From contig CAXXIH010000001.1 in NCBI GenBank assembly GCA_963663365.2, forward strand, positions 248,001-312,000: DNA of 64,000 nucleotides, in the 5' to 3' direction. This DNA comes from G963663365 sp963663365. GTDB lineage: Bacteria > Hinthialibacterota > Hinthialibacteria > Hinthialibacterales > G963663365. The notes under the pieces are model-generated. The model saw only the letters and a program-made list of their open reading frames with translations. It was not told the origin of the DNA and ran no database searches. A program made the translations under genes and the position numbers. Below are positions 53,447-61,305 of this stretch, piece by piece (positions within the stretch are counted from its first letter, which is position 1; the number at the start of each line of letters is the position of its first letter).

Positions 53447-54499
53447 TTATTTCGATTGAGGCTGGATGCCCTCGATAAGCACTTGTTCCGGCGGCTTTCC
53501 GGCGGGATACAGGTGACAAGCGACCTGGTGCCCATCGTGGTCGACGAGTTCCGGTTCTTTTTGGTCACACAACTCAAAGCGTAAGGGGCAGCGGGGATGA
53601 AAACGGCATCCTTTGGGAGGATTTACAGGACTGGGGACATCCCCCTCCAAGAGCGCGCGTTCCGTACGTTTTTTCGGATCGGGAATCGGTACGGCCTGTA
53701 ATAGCGCTTGGGTATAGGGATGTAACGGCTTGTTGTAGATCGAATGCTTATTAGATAACTCCACGATCTTTCCCAGATACATGATGGCCATACGGTCGCT
53801 GATGTGACGCACCACCGAAAGATCGTGAGCGACAAACAGGTAAGACAAGCCCATCTTTTCGCGAAGGTCCATCAGCAGGTTGATGATTTGGGCTTGAATG
53901 GAGACATCCAGTGCCGAAACCGGTTCATCGGCGATAATCAGCGAAGGTTCTACCGACAACGCCCGGGCGATCCCTATACGTTGTCGTTGTCCACCTGAAA
54001 ATTCATGCGGATAACGGGACAGATGCGATTTCGATAGACCTACAATTTCCAGCAACTCGGCGGCACGGGCCATACGCGCGGCTTTGGTTTCGCCCAAGCC
54101 AAAAACTTTTAAAGGCTCTTCTAAGGTGCTTCCGATTGTGAGACGTGGATTTAGCGAGGAATAAGGATCCTGAAAAATAATTTGCATTTCCTGCCGGTAT
54201 GCCCGCATTTCACGTTGCGAGAGTCCCAGCAGATTGGGCGAGTCTTTATATCGGACATCGCCTTCGGTCGCTTCTAAAAGACGGAGAATTACCCGCCCTG
54301 TTGTTGTTTTGCCACAGCCGCTTTCTCCGGCCAGTCCAAGCGTTTCACCCTGACCGATGTGGAAAGAGACGCCATCCACCGCCTTCACATGGCCGACAAC
54401 ACGTGAAAAGATGCCTTTGCGAATTTCAAAATATTTCTTCAGATCGCGAACCTGAAGCAGCTGTCCATTCGTTGATGATTTGCCGGATGATTCTGTCAT
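53447..54499 (-). CDS. OppF/DppF-type peptide ABC transporter ATPase
   Basis: A 350-residue ATPase of the oligopeptide/dipeptide importer class. It has Walker A GLAGESGCGKTTTGR, Q-loop IIFQDPYSSLNPRLTIG, signature HEFSGGQRQRIGIARAL, Walker B SLIIADEPVSALDVS and the C-terminal Oligo_HPY extension with PLHPYTQALLQAVPIPDP. The last part has the Cys-rich GCRFHPRCPLRFELC, a proposed Fe-S/metal motif of this subfamily. The ATG at 54499 is preferred over one 48 codons upstream because the family starts there. No OppD, permease or binding-protein gene is adjacent. Confidence 0.93.
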   Translation of the reverse strand: MTESSGKSSTNGQLLQVRDLKKYFEIRKGIFSRVVGHVKAVDGVSFHIGQGETLGLAGESGCGKTTTGRVILRLLEATEGDVRYKDSPNLLGLSQREMRAYRQEMQIIFQDPYSSLNPRLTIGSTLEEPLKVFGLGETKAARMARAAELLEIVGLSKSHLSRYPHEFSGGQRQRIGIARALSVEPSLIIADEPVSALDVSIQAQIINLLMDLREKMGLSYLFVAHDLSVVRHISDRMAIMYLGKIVELSNKHSIYNKPLHPYTQALLQAVPIPDPKKRTERALLEGDVPSPVNPPKGCRFHPRCPLRFELCDQKEPELVDHDGHQVACHLYPAGKPPEQVLIEGIQPQSK

Positions 54500-54687
54500 A
54501 AGCACCGGGAGCGAGACTACAGCCGCAGAGACGGCCTGCCAAGCGCGGCTTGTTCCTTTTGATTGCCAACGTATACTGTCTGAATCAACATTTTTACACT
54601 TAAATAGCCTGAATTCGCGCATGCACACTTTGATGCGCCGCAAGGTTTTGTTCGAATTTCCAAAGCCACATTAGGATCAGATAGCCC

Positions 54688-55488
54688 ATGATGGCACCTT
54701 CATCACCCCCCGAAGGATTTTTACTTTCCGTGCTCATGCCTGTTTACAATGAGCGAAAAACTATCGGGAATATTATCGAATGTGTTATGGCCGAGCCTAC
54801 GCCGAAAGAATTAATCATCATCGATGACGGTTCACAGGACGGCACAAGAGAATGGCTCCAAGAGTATGAAGCGAAGGGATTGCCTGAGGGAATCCGTGTT
54901 TTATTTCATGAGCAAAACCAGGGCAAAGGCGCGGCGGTGCATACCGGTATTGATGCCGCGCGCGGCGATGTGGTTATCGTTCAAGATGCCGATCTTGAAT
55001 ATGATCCGCAGGAGTACCGGACGGTTCTTAAGCCGATTTGGAGCGGAAATGCGGATGTTGTTTTTGGATCCCGCTTTCTTGGGCTCGAACATCGAGTTCT
55101 GTTTTTTTGGCATTCGGTGGCCAACAAATTTTTGACGCTTCTATCGAATATGTTTTCTGACTTGAATTTGACCGATATGGAGACCTGCTACAAAGCTTTC
55201 CGCCGTGAGCTGATCCAGAGTCTCGATTTACGCGCGAAGCGATTCGGGTTTGAGCCGGAAGTTACGGCAAAGGTCGCCAAAACGCATTGCCGTGTTTATG
55301 AAGTCCCCATTACTTATCATGGACGCAGCTATGGGGAAGGCAAAAAAATCGGCTGGAAAGACGCAGTTGCAGCGTTGTGGTATATCATCCGTTTTAATCT
55401 GTTGTGCCGGAATCCCTACAAACCGGGTGTGGAGCCGTTCAAACTGCGGGACTCTGTAGAGGCTCCTCCTCAAAAAGGAACAACTTGA
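54688..55488 (+). CDS. GT2-family glycosyltransferase (dolichyl/polyprenyl-P-mannose synthase-like)
   Basis: A 266-residue GT-A glycosyltransferase: LLSVLMPVYNERKTIGNIIE, LIIIDDGSQDGTREWL, QNQGKGAAVHTGIDAARGDV and the metal site VIVQDADLEYDP. The mid region LTDMETCYKAFRREL with FGFEPEVTAKVAK is typical of DPM1/polyprenyl-phosphate sugar synthases without C-terminal membrane helices. It could supply the polyprenyl-P-sugar donor used by the GT39- and GT87-type enzymes encoded nearby. Its stop (TGA) overlaps the start of the methyltransferase gene. Confidence 0.88.
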   Translation: MMAPSSPPEGFLLSVLMPVYNERKTIGNIIECVMAEPTPKELIIIDDGSQDGTREWLQEYEAKGLPEGIRVLFHEQNQGKGAAVHTGIDAARGDVVIVQDADLEYDPQEYRTVLKPIWSGNADVVFGSRFLGLEHRVLFFWHSVANKFLTLLSNMFSDLNLTDMETCYKAFRRELIQSLDLRAKRFGFEPEVTAKVAKTHCRVYEVPITYHGRSYGEGKKIGWKDAVAALWYIIRFNLLCRNPYKPGVEPFKLRDSVEAPPQKGTT

Positions 55489-56261
55489 TGGTTACCAGCC
55501 CCGGACCCGGAACCGGAGAACAACAATTGCCTGCCGGTTTGTCGGACCAAGCCTCGATGAATTCCGATCCAATCGGTGCGGAGACGTTACGCCGCATCTA
55601 CTTGCTGGACAATCTCAATCGTTGGATGTGGTCCCGTATCGAACCATGGGTGGGCGAGCGGATTCTGGAAGGTGGTTGCGGAACGGGCACCATGACGGCG
55701 TTTCTGCTGCAACGGTCTTATGTTTGCAGCGTGGATCTGAACGCGCATCATTTGGATGATATGCGGGAGCGTCTGGGACAGCCGGAGCATCTGGAAACCG
55801 CGCAATACGATCTGCAGGACCAAAAATTACGTGATTTGGCATCACGGGAGTTCGATACGGTGGTCTGTTTGAATGTCCTTGAGCATGTTCCCGATCATGA
55901 AATCACGCTTGATAATTTTCATTCTCTATTGATGCCCAAAGGCCGCTTGGTGTTGTTAGTCCCGGCTTATCCCAGCTTATATGGGACACTAGACGAAGGT
56001 CTTAGCCATTGCCGCCGCTATGGAAAGCAGGAATTGTTTGCTCTGCTGGAACAACACCGGTTTTCGGTGTTGAACCACCGTTATTTAAATATGTTTGGAA
56101 TCCTTGGTTGGTGGTTAAATGGCAAAGTGCTCAAACGTAACCTGCTGCCCTCCAAACAACTGAATCTCTACAACCGTTTGGTGCCGCTGTTTATGTTGAT
56201 TGAAAACCTTACCGGCCCGCCCTGCGGTCTTTCGCATGTGGTATGTGCGGAACGTCTCTAG
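55488..56261 (+). CDS. Class I SAM-dependent methyltransferase
   Basis: A 257-residue methyltransferase. Motif I is in GERILEGGCGTGTMTAFLL (glycine loop), followed by SVDLNAHHLDDMRERL and, near residue 125, FDTVVCLNVLEHVPDHEITL, and LLVPAYPSLYGTLDEGLSHC. This pattern is common in glycan- or lipid-linked methyltransferases near GT2 genes. The ATG overlaps the GT2 stop (TGATG), so the two are coupled. Substrate unknown. Confidence 0.88.
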   Translation: MVTSPGPGTGEQQLPAGLSDQASMNSDPIGAETLRRIYLLDNLNRWMWSRIEPWVGERILEGGCGTGTMTAFLLQRSYVCSVDLNAHHLDDMRERLGQPEHLETAQYDLQDQKLRDLASREFDTVVCLNVLEHVPDHEITLDNFHSLLMPKGRLVLLVPAYPSLYGTLDEGLSHCRRYGKQELFALLEQHRFSVLNHRYLNMFGILGWWLNGKVLKRNLLPSKQLNLYNRLVPLFMLIENLTGPPCGLSHVVCAERL

Positions 56262-56285
56262 TTTCCAGTTTCCATTTTGGAATAT

Positions 56286-56303
56286 GGGACCGAATTCGGT
56301 CCC
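56286..56303. promoter_or_regulatory. Perfect 18-bp palindrome between methyltransferase and aroE
   Basis: GGGACCGAATTCGGTCCC is fully self-complementary. As a hairpin it would have a 7-bp stem and AATT loop, without a T-run. It may be an operator for aroE-aroK, whose start lies 83-100 nt downstream, or a terminator element. Confidence 0.4.
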
Positions 56304-56385
56304 TCACATTGGCGTGTGTGTCCCGTGACAACCGCGCGTTGTTACGCAACCATGTGTAGCCATTTTTAACTTGGGGTATTTAGAC

Positions 56386-57240
56386 GTGCAGATTAATGCC
56401 AAGACGACCGTTTGCGCCGTGATTGCCCATCCCGTGGGTCATTCTCTTTCGCCCGCGATGCACAATGCCGCCTACCAGGCGATGGGTTTAAACTGGGTTT
56501 ATACGGGTTTCGATGTGGAAGATGTTCCCGCCGCGCTGGCCGGGATGCGTGCATTGGGTATTCGGGGCTTTTCAGTAACGATCCCCCATAAAATTACCGT
56601 GATGGATTGTGTCGATGAACTCGAGCCGATTGCGCGGGCCATTGGCGCGGTTAATACCGTAATCAACGATAAGGGCAAACTGATCGGCACCAACACCGAT
56701 GGTTTTGGCGCGCTTCGGGCTCTGGAAGCCGTGACCGATCCGTATGAAAAGAATGTTGTGATTATCGGTTCCGGGGGCGCTGCTCGTGCGGTTTCGTTTA
56801 CACTCGCTCAGGAATGCCGTTGCCGTTCACTGACAATCATTGGCCGGGCCGAAGATACCGAACAGATTGAACAGTTGGCCGCCGAACTGCGTGATTACGC
56901 CAAAATTGAAGTCGCTACAGGCGGTCTTTCTGACCAAGACCGTCAAAAATACCTGGAACCTGCGGATGTCGCGGTTCACGCCACGCCGGTTGGAATGTCT
57001 CCGGATATTGACGGGTGTCTACTTTCCGGGCATCCCTGGCGTGAAGGGCAGGTTGTCTTCGATTTGATTTACAATCCCGGTGAAACCAAACTACTCTGTG
57101 AAGCGAAAAAGGCGGGGGCGATTACCCTGAACGGTGTATCGATGCTCGTGAATCAAGGTGCGGAGCAAATCCGGCGCTGGTCAGGGCAGGAGCCTCCCGT
57201 GGAACTAATGACGCAAGCCGTGGTTAAAGGTTTGGAGTAA
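56386..57240 (+). CDS. aroE: Shikimate dehydrogenase AroE
   Basis: NADP-dependent reduction of 3-dehydroshikimate. Motifs are VIAHPVGHSLSPAMHNAAYQ, VTIPHKITVMD, ARAIGAVNTVIND, TDGFG, NVVIIGSGGAARAV and the C-terminal NGVSMLVNQGAEQIRRW. The GTG at 56386, with a GGGG-containing ribosome-binding site 8 nt before, is chosen; a TTG at 56371 would add five residues. aroK starts 5 nt after its stop, giving a shikimate-pathway pair. Confidence 0.95.
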   Translation: MQINAKTTVCAVIAHPVGHSLSPAMHNAAYQAMGLNWVYTGFDVEDVPAALAGMRALGIRGFSVTIPHKITVMDCVDELEPIARAIGAVNTVINDKGKLIGTNTDGFGALRALEAVTDPYEKNVVIIGSGGAARAVSFTLAQECRCRSLTIIGRAEDTEQIEQLAAELRDYAKIEVATGGLSDQDRQKYLEPADVAVHATPVGMSPDIDGCLLSGHPWREGQVVFDLIYNPGETKLLCEAKKAGAITLNGVSMLVNQGAEQIRRWSGQEPPVELMTQAVVKGLE

Positions 57241-57245
57241 ATCCC

Positions 57246-57767
57246 GTGAATCTTGTCCTGATCGGTTATCGAGGCAGTGGTAAATCGACGATTGCCAATC
57301 GTCTGGGCGAACGTTTGGGATGGGAAGTTTGGCATTTGGATGACCTCATTGAGCAGAGCGCGGAGATGAGCATCCAGGAAATTGTCGAGCGCGAAGGCTG
57401 GGATGAATTTCGCGAACGCGAAAGCCGTTTGGTTCAAGACGCTTGCGCCCGCACAGGGATTGTTGTCGATTGCGGCGGCGGTGTGATTTTGCGCAATGAA
57501 AACATACAGGCGTTACGCAGCACGGGGCGTATTGTGTTTTTGTCGTGCGATCCTGAGATTTTAGCCAAAAGAATCGATGGTGATTCGAATCGCCCGTCAT
57601 TGACCGGGAAAAAGAGTTCCACGGATGAAATCATCGAAGTGCTGGCCGATCGTCTCCCGCTTTATGAAGAGGCCGCCGGACTCAAAATCGATACCGGTGC
57701 CAACGATGTCGAAACCTGTGTGAATCTCATTTACGAATGGTATAACGATCCCGCCTACGATCTTTAA
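57246..57767 (+). CDS. aroK: Shikimate kinase AroK
   Basis: A 173-residue kinase, normal length, phosphorylating shikimate at the 3-hydroxyl. It has Walker A LIGYRGSGKSTIANRLGERL, the shikimate-binding aspartate in WHLDDLIEQ, IVEREGWDEFRERES, CGGGVILRNEN and the LID region NRPSLTG. GTG start. It is co-transcribed with aroE. The convergent tilS gene ends only 11 nt beyond, without a clear terminator. Confidence 0.95.
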   Translation: MNLVLIGYRGSGKSTIANRLGERLGWEVWHLDDLIEQSAEMSIQEIVEREGWDEFRERESRLVQDACARTGIVVDCGGGVILRNENIQALRSTGRIVFLSCDPEILAKRIDGDSNRPSLTGKKSSTDEIIEVLADRLPLYEEAAGLKIDTGANDVETCVNLIYEWYNDPAYDL

Positions 57768-57778
57768 TTCCTACTACC

Positions 57779-58813
57779 TTATTCCTGACGATAGGCTGCG
57801 AGTGTATTGCGTCTGCGTACAACGAGTATTCCGCTGCGCATATGCACAAGACCTTTGCCTTCTTGGCCGAGCACCAAACGTTCAAGTTGTTTGATTTGTT
57901 CGAAGTTGACCAATTGCCCGGGACGCGAATCGGCTGCTCCGGCGCGTTCTCCTAAAGCGTTGCCCAACCAACGCCATAAACGCCAACGTATGGCCTTGGG
58001 CAATTCGCGAAGTTTTTTGATATCCGCCCGCAATTCGGAACCATGCCGCTCAAACAGCCTTTCGGCGGCCTGAGCCACTTCGGTTTCAAAATAGGCCTCA
58101 TCCACAGCCATGATATCCGCGAAACGGGAGAGGGCGGTTTCGGTTTCGGAGTTGATCTTTTTTAGTTCAGGGATGACACAATGACGCAGCCGGTTGCGGG
58201 AGTATTCGACATCGCAATTGGTGGCGTCTTCCTGCCAGGTTTTGCCGTTGTCTTGTAGATAGGCGTGGATATCTTCCCGGCTGCAATCCAAAAGCGGACG
58301 GATAAAGCGCATTCCGAACAGCTCCACCTGGGGCCGTATGCCTTGAGTCCCGCAGGGGCCGGCGGAACGGATCAGGCGGTGCAAAACCGTTTCGGCTTGA
58401 TCGTTTTTGTTGTGGCCGGTGGCGATGGCATCCGCTTGGATATCTTCTGCCATGGCGGCCAAGGTACGGTAACGTTCGTATCGTGCCACATCTTCGACAT
58501 TGCCCGCGCCTTCGACCGTGGAACTCAGGTCGATGTTTTTCACGATGAACTCCACATCCAATGTCCCGGCCAGGCTGCGCACCGCTTCGGCATCCTTGTC
58601 GGCATCGGCCCCGCGCAAACCGTGATGGATATGCGCGGCGACGATGCGCAAATCCAGTTTGGTTTGCAGCGCATGGAGCACACACAAGAGCGCGGTTGAA
58701 TCGGAGCCGCCCGACACCGCGGCAATGACACATTCGCCGCCACCAAGCAGGCCGCGATGGCGGATGCTTTCCAAGACAGATTTTCGAAATCGTTCGGAAA
58801 GTGTTAAAGGCAT
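57779..58813 (-). CDS. tilS: tRNA(Ile)-lysidine synthase TilS
   Basis: Modifies C34 of the CAU-anticodon tRNA(Ile) to lysidine. It has the P-loop AAVSGGSDSTALLCVLHA (near residue 32), then AAHIHHGLRGADADKDAEAV, ATGHNKNDQAETVLHRLIRS and FIRPLLDCSREDIHAYL. At 344 residues it lacks the longer C-terminal domains of the E. coli enzyme, as in several short forms. It is the last gene of the minus-strand run proB-dxr-tilS. Confidence 0.95.
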   Translation of the reverse strand: MPLTLSERFRKSVLESIRHRGLLGGGECVIAAVSGGSDSTALLCVLHALQTKLDLRIVAAHIHHGLRGADADKDAEAVRSLAGTLDVEFIVKNIDLSSTVEGAGNVEDVARYERYRTLAAMAEDIQADAIATGHNKNDQAETVLHRLIRSAGPCGTQGIRPQVELFGMRFIRPLLDCSREDIHAYLQDNGKTWQEDATNCDVEYSRNRLRHCVIPELKKINSETETALSRFADIMAVDEAYFETEVAQAAERLFERHGSELRADIKKLRELPKAIRWRLWRWLGNALGERAGAADSRPGQLVNFEQIKQLERLVLGQEGKGLVHMRSGILVVRRRNTLAAYRQE

Positions 58814-58881
58814 GGGTCGTGAAAACTCGCCTATGAGATTGTGCTTACCGCTCTCATTATGACCGCATTTACAATAGCGTT

Positions 58882-60042
58882 TTAGGCGGTATCCATTAGT
58901 TCTTGTGTTGCGATGATCTCTTTGGTGATGCGCCGCGCTTCGGCATCCACTTCCACAATCTCTTCCAGGGTGTACGTGGCGCGTGGTTCGTGCCTGTGGA
59001 TGGCCCTTTCGAGCAGGCGGGGGATATCTCCGAAACGGATCGTTTCACGGAGAAAAGCCGAGACCAACTCTTCATTGGCTACGGATAAAAACGCCGGCGA
59101 TGTGCCGCCGGCCTGCCCGGCCTCACGCGCCAGACGCAGGCAGGGGAAGGAATCTTCATCCGGCTTTTCAAATGTCAGCTGGGTCAGTTCGTCCACATGC
59201 AGACGTTTGGCGCTGGGCGGCATCCGGTCCGGAAACGAGAGCGCAAACTGAATCGGCGTACGCATATCCGTATCGCCCAGCTGCGCGATGATTGAACCAT
59301 CCCGGAACTCAACCATGCTATGCACGATAGATTGCGGATGCACCACCACATGGATCCGCTCATAAGGTTGTTTGAAGAGATGATGAGCCTCGATAATTTC
59401 CAAACCTTTGTTGAACAGTGTGGCCGAATCGATGGTGATTTTGGGACCCATAGACCATGTGGGATGGTTTAAGGCGTCTTTTACCGAAGCATCGGCGAAA
59501 TCGTCGAGTTTCTTGCCCCGGAAAGGTCCGCCGGATGAGGTCAGGATGATCTTTTCCACTTCCTCATGCCGTCCGGCGGCCAGGCACTGCAAAATGGCGC
59601 TGTGTTCGCTGTCGATGGGGATCAGTTCTCCGCCGTGCGCTTCGGCGGCGGCCATAACCAGATCCCCGGCCATCACCAGGACTTCTTTGTTGGCGATGGT
59701 CACCCGTTTGCCTGCCTTCAGCGCGGCCATGGTCGGCAACAGCCCCACCGCGCCGGTTGTGGCGATCACCACGACATCCGTATCGTCCAATTGCGCCAGT
59801 TCGAGCAGAGCGTCTTTGCCACAATGGAAATCCGGCGCGCCGCGAAGTTCGCGTGTCACCGCGTCTTCGTTAATTAGGCCGGTGTGACGCGGTTTAAATT
59901 CCGCAACCTGATCGGCCAACAGTTGCGCATTGCTGCCCGCTGCCAGCGTAACCACCTCAAAATCATTGGGATGGGTGCGTACGACATCCAGACATTGTGT
60001 TCCGATAGATCCGGTGGAACCGAGCAGGGAAATTCGTTTCAT
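58882..60042 (-). CDS. dxr: 1-deoxy-D-xylulose 5-phosphate reductoisomerase
   Basis: The committed enzyme of the MEP isoprenoid pathway. It has NADPH-binding MKRISLLGSTGSIGTQCLDV, TIANKEVLVMAGDL, LIPIDSEHSAILQCL, LTSSGGPFRG, LNHPTWSMGPKITIDSATLF (with NKGLEIIEA continuing), and VHPQSIVHSMVEFRDGS. The ATG at 60042 matches the family start; an upstream in-frame codon at 60081 would add 13 unrelated residues. It starts about 50 nt after the proB stop on the same strand. The undecaprenyl carriers needed by the glycan clusters derive from this pathway. Confidence 0.97.
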   Translation of the reverse strand: MKRISLLGSTGSIGTQCLDVVRTHPNDFEVVTLAAGSNAQLLADQVAEFKPRHTGLINEDAVTRELRGAPDFHCGKDALLELAQLDDTDVVVIATTGAVGLLPTMAALKAGKRVTIANKEVLVMAGDLVMAAAEAHGGELIPIDSEHSAILQCLAAGRHEEVEKIILTSSGGPFRGKKLDDFADASVKDALNHPTWSMGPKITIDSATLFNKGLEIIEAHHLFKQPYERIHVVVHPQSIVHSMVEFRDGSIIAQLGDTDMRTPIQFALSFPDRMPPSAKRLHVDELTQLTFEKPDEDSFPCLRLAREAGQAGGTSPAFLSVANEELVSAFLRETIRFGDIPRLLERAIHRHEPRATYTLEEIVEVDAEARRITKEIIATQELMDTA

Positions 60043-60094
60043 GAGCTGGTGGAGTGTACACCCTTCAGCCACGGCGGACACCGTGAGCCGGGCG

Positions 60095-61252
60095 CTACGT
60101 CAAAATGACCAGATTATCGCGGTGGATGGCCTCTTCGGCCCGGTCCGGCCCGAAGAGTTTTTCGGCATCGGAAGCCGGGTGCCCGGCCAGCTGTTCGAGC
60201 TCTTTGGCGCTGAAATTCACCAGGCCCCGCGCGAACTCCGCGCCGTCCTCATCGTGCACCTCGACCAGGTCCGAACGTTTGAAATTGCCGGCTACGCCGA
60301 TCACGCCTTTGGGCAATAGGCTCTTGCCGTGTTCCTGGAGTGCGCGGCGCGCCCCACGATCCACAATCACCACTCCCGAAGCGCGTTTGCCGTAGGCGAT
60401 CCAGTGTTTGCGTCCCGATAGACGGCTGCCGCAGGGCAGAATATGAGTCCCCAGGCCCCGGCCTTCCATAATTTCCAGCAGAATCCCCGGACGGCGTCCG
60501 TTGGCGATGGCGACCAGGGTTCCGAATGAGGAAACCATGCGTCCGGCGGCGATTTTGGAGGCCATGCCCCCCAGGCTGATGCCCGATTCCGGCCCCCCGG
60601 CGTGCGCGAAAGTTTCTTCGTCATTCTCTTCGACAATCCGCACCAACTCGCCCTCGGACTTTTCTTTGGACCAGTTGCGGTAAAGGCCATCCACCGTGGT
60701 CAAAATCACCAAGGCCTGCGCATCCATCTTGCCCGCCACCAGCGCGGCCAGGTAATCGTTATCGCCAAAGGTCGAGAGCTCTTCGGTGGCTGTGGTGTCG
60801 TTCTCGTTCACGATGGGGATGACACGCAAATCCAAGAGCTTACGGATGGCATTCCGCGCGTTGAGATAGGAGGTGCGTTCTTCGATATCCCTGCGGGTCA
60901 AAAGCAGCTGCGCCACCTTGTACCCATGCGGGGCGAAATGTCCCCGGTAACAGGCCATGAGCAGCCCTTGGCCCAGGGCGGCGTAGGCTTGGCGGTCGCA
61001 CAAATCACGGGGGTACTGGACGGCTCCCAAAGCCGACATGCCCATGCCCACCGCGCCGGAACTGACCAAAATGACTTCGATACCCCGCTCCATGAGCCGG
61101 GCGATATCCGCGGTGAGGTGCCGGACGACATCTTCATTGATGCCGGTTTTGGGATGGCCCAGCACCGCCGTGCCAACCTTAACCACCAGACGCTTCACAC
61201 GCTGTAAATGCGGCTTCAGCCGCTCACGATCATCGAGTACCTGATTCATCAT
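60095..61252 (-). CDS. proB: Glutamate 5-kinase ProB
   Basis: First step of proline synthesis. It has the amino acid kinase domain LVVKVGTAVLGHPKTGIN, EVILVSSGAVGMGMSALG, IPIVNENDTTATEELSTFGD with NDYLAALVAG, and GGMASKIAAGRM, then a C-terminal PUA domain (VIGVAGNFKRSDLVEVHDED). Full length with PUA (385 residues). proA is not adjacent. Codon composition here is GC-rich, contrasting sharply with the AT-rich gene immediately upstream (ends at 61306). Confidence 0.97.
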   Translation of the reverse strand: MMNQVLDDRERLKPHLQRVKRLVVKVGTAVLGHPKTGINEDVVRHLTADIARLMERGIEVILVSSGAVGMGMSALGAVQYPRDLCDRQAYAALGQGLLMACYRGHFAPHGYKVAQLLLTRRDIEERTSYLNARNAIRKLLDLRVIPIVNENDTTATEELSTFGDNDYLAALVAGKMDAQALVILTTVDGLYRNWSKEKSEGELVRIVEENDEETFAHAGGPESGISLGGMASKIAAGRMVSSFGTLVAIANGRRPGILLEIMEGRGLGTHILPCGSRLSGRKHWIAYGKRASGVVIVDRGARRALQEHGKSLLPKGVIGVAGNFKRSDLVEVHDEDGAEFARGLVNFSAKELEQLAGHPASDAEKLFGPDRAEEAIHRDNLVILT

Positions 61253-61305
61253 AAGCGAGAAAATATCAGCGAATGGGTATTAGGAAGTAGGGGAAGGGGG
61301 GATTC

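Noticed and set aside
60602..61207. 201-codon plus-strand frame
   Set aside because: It is antisense to proB in GC-rich sequence, with no start signal.
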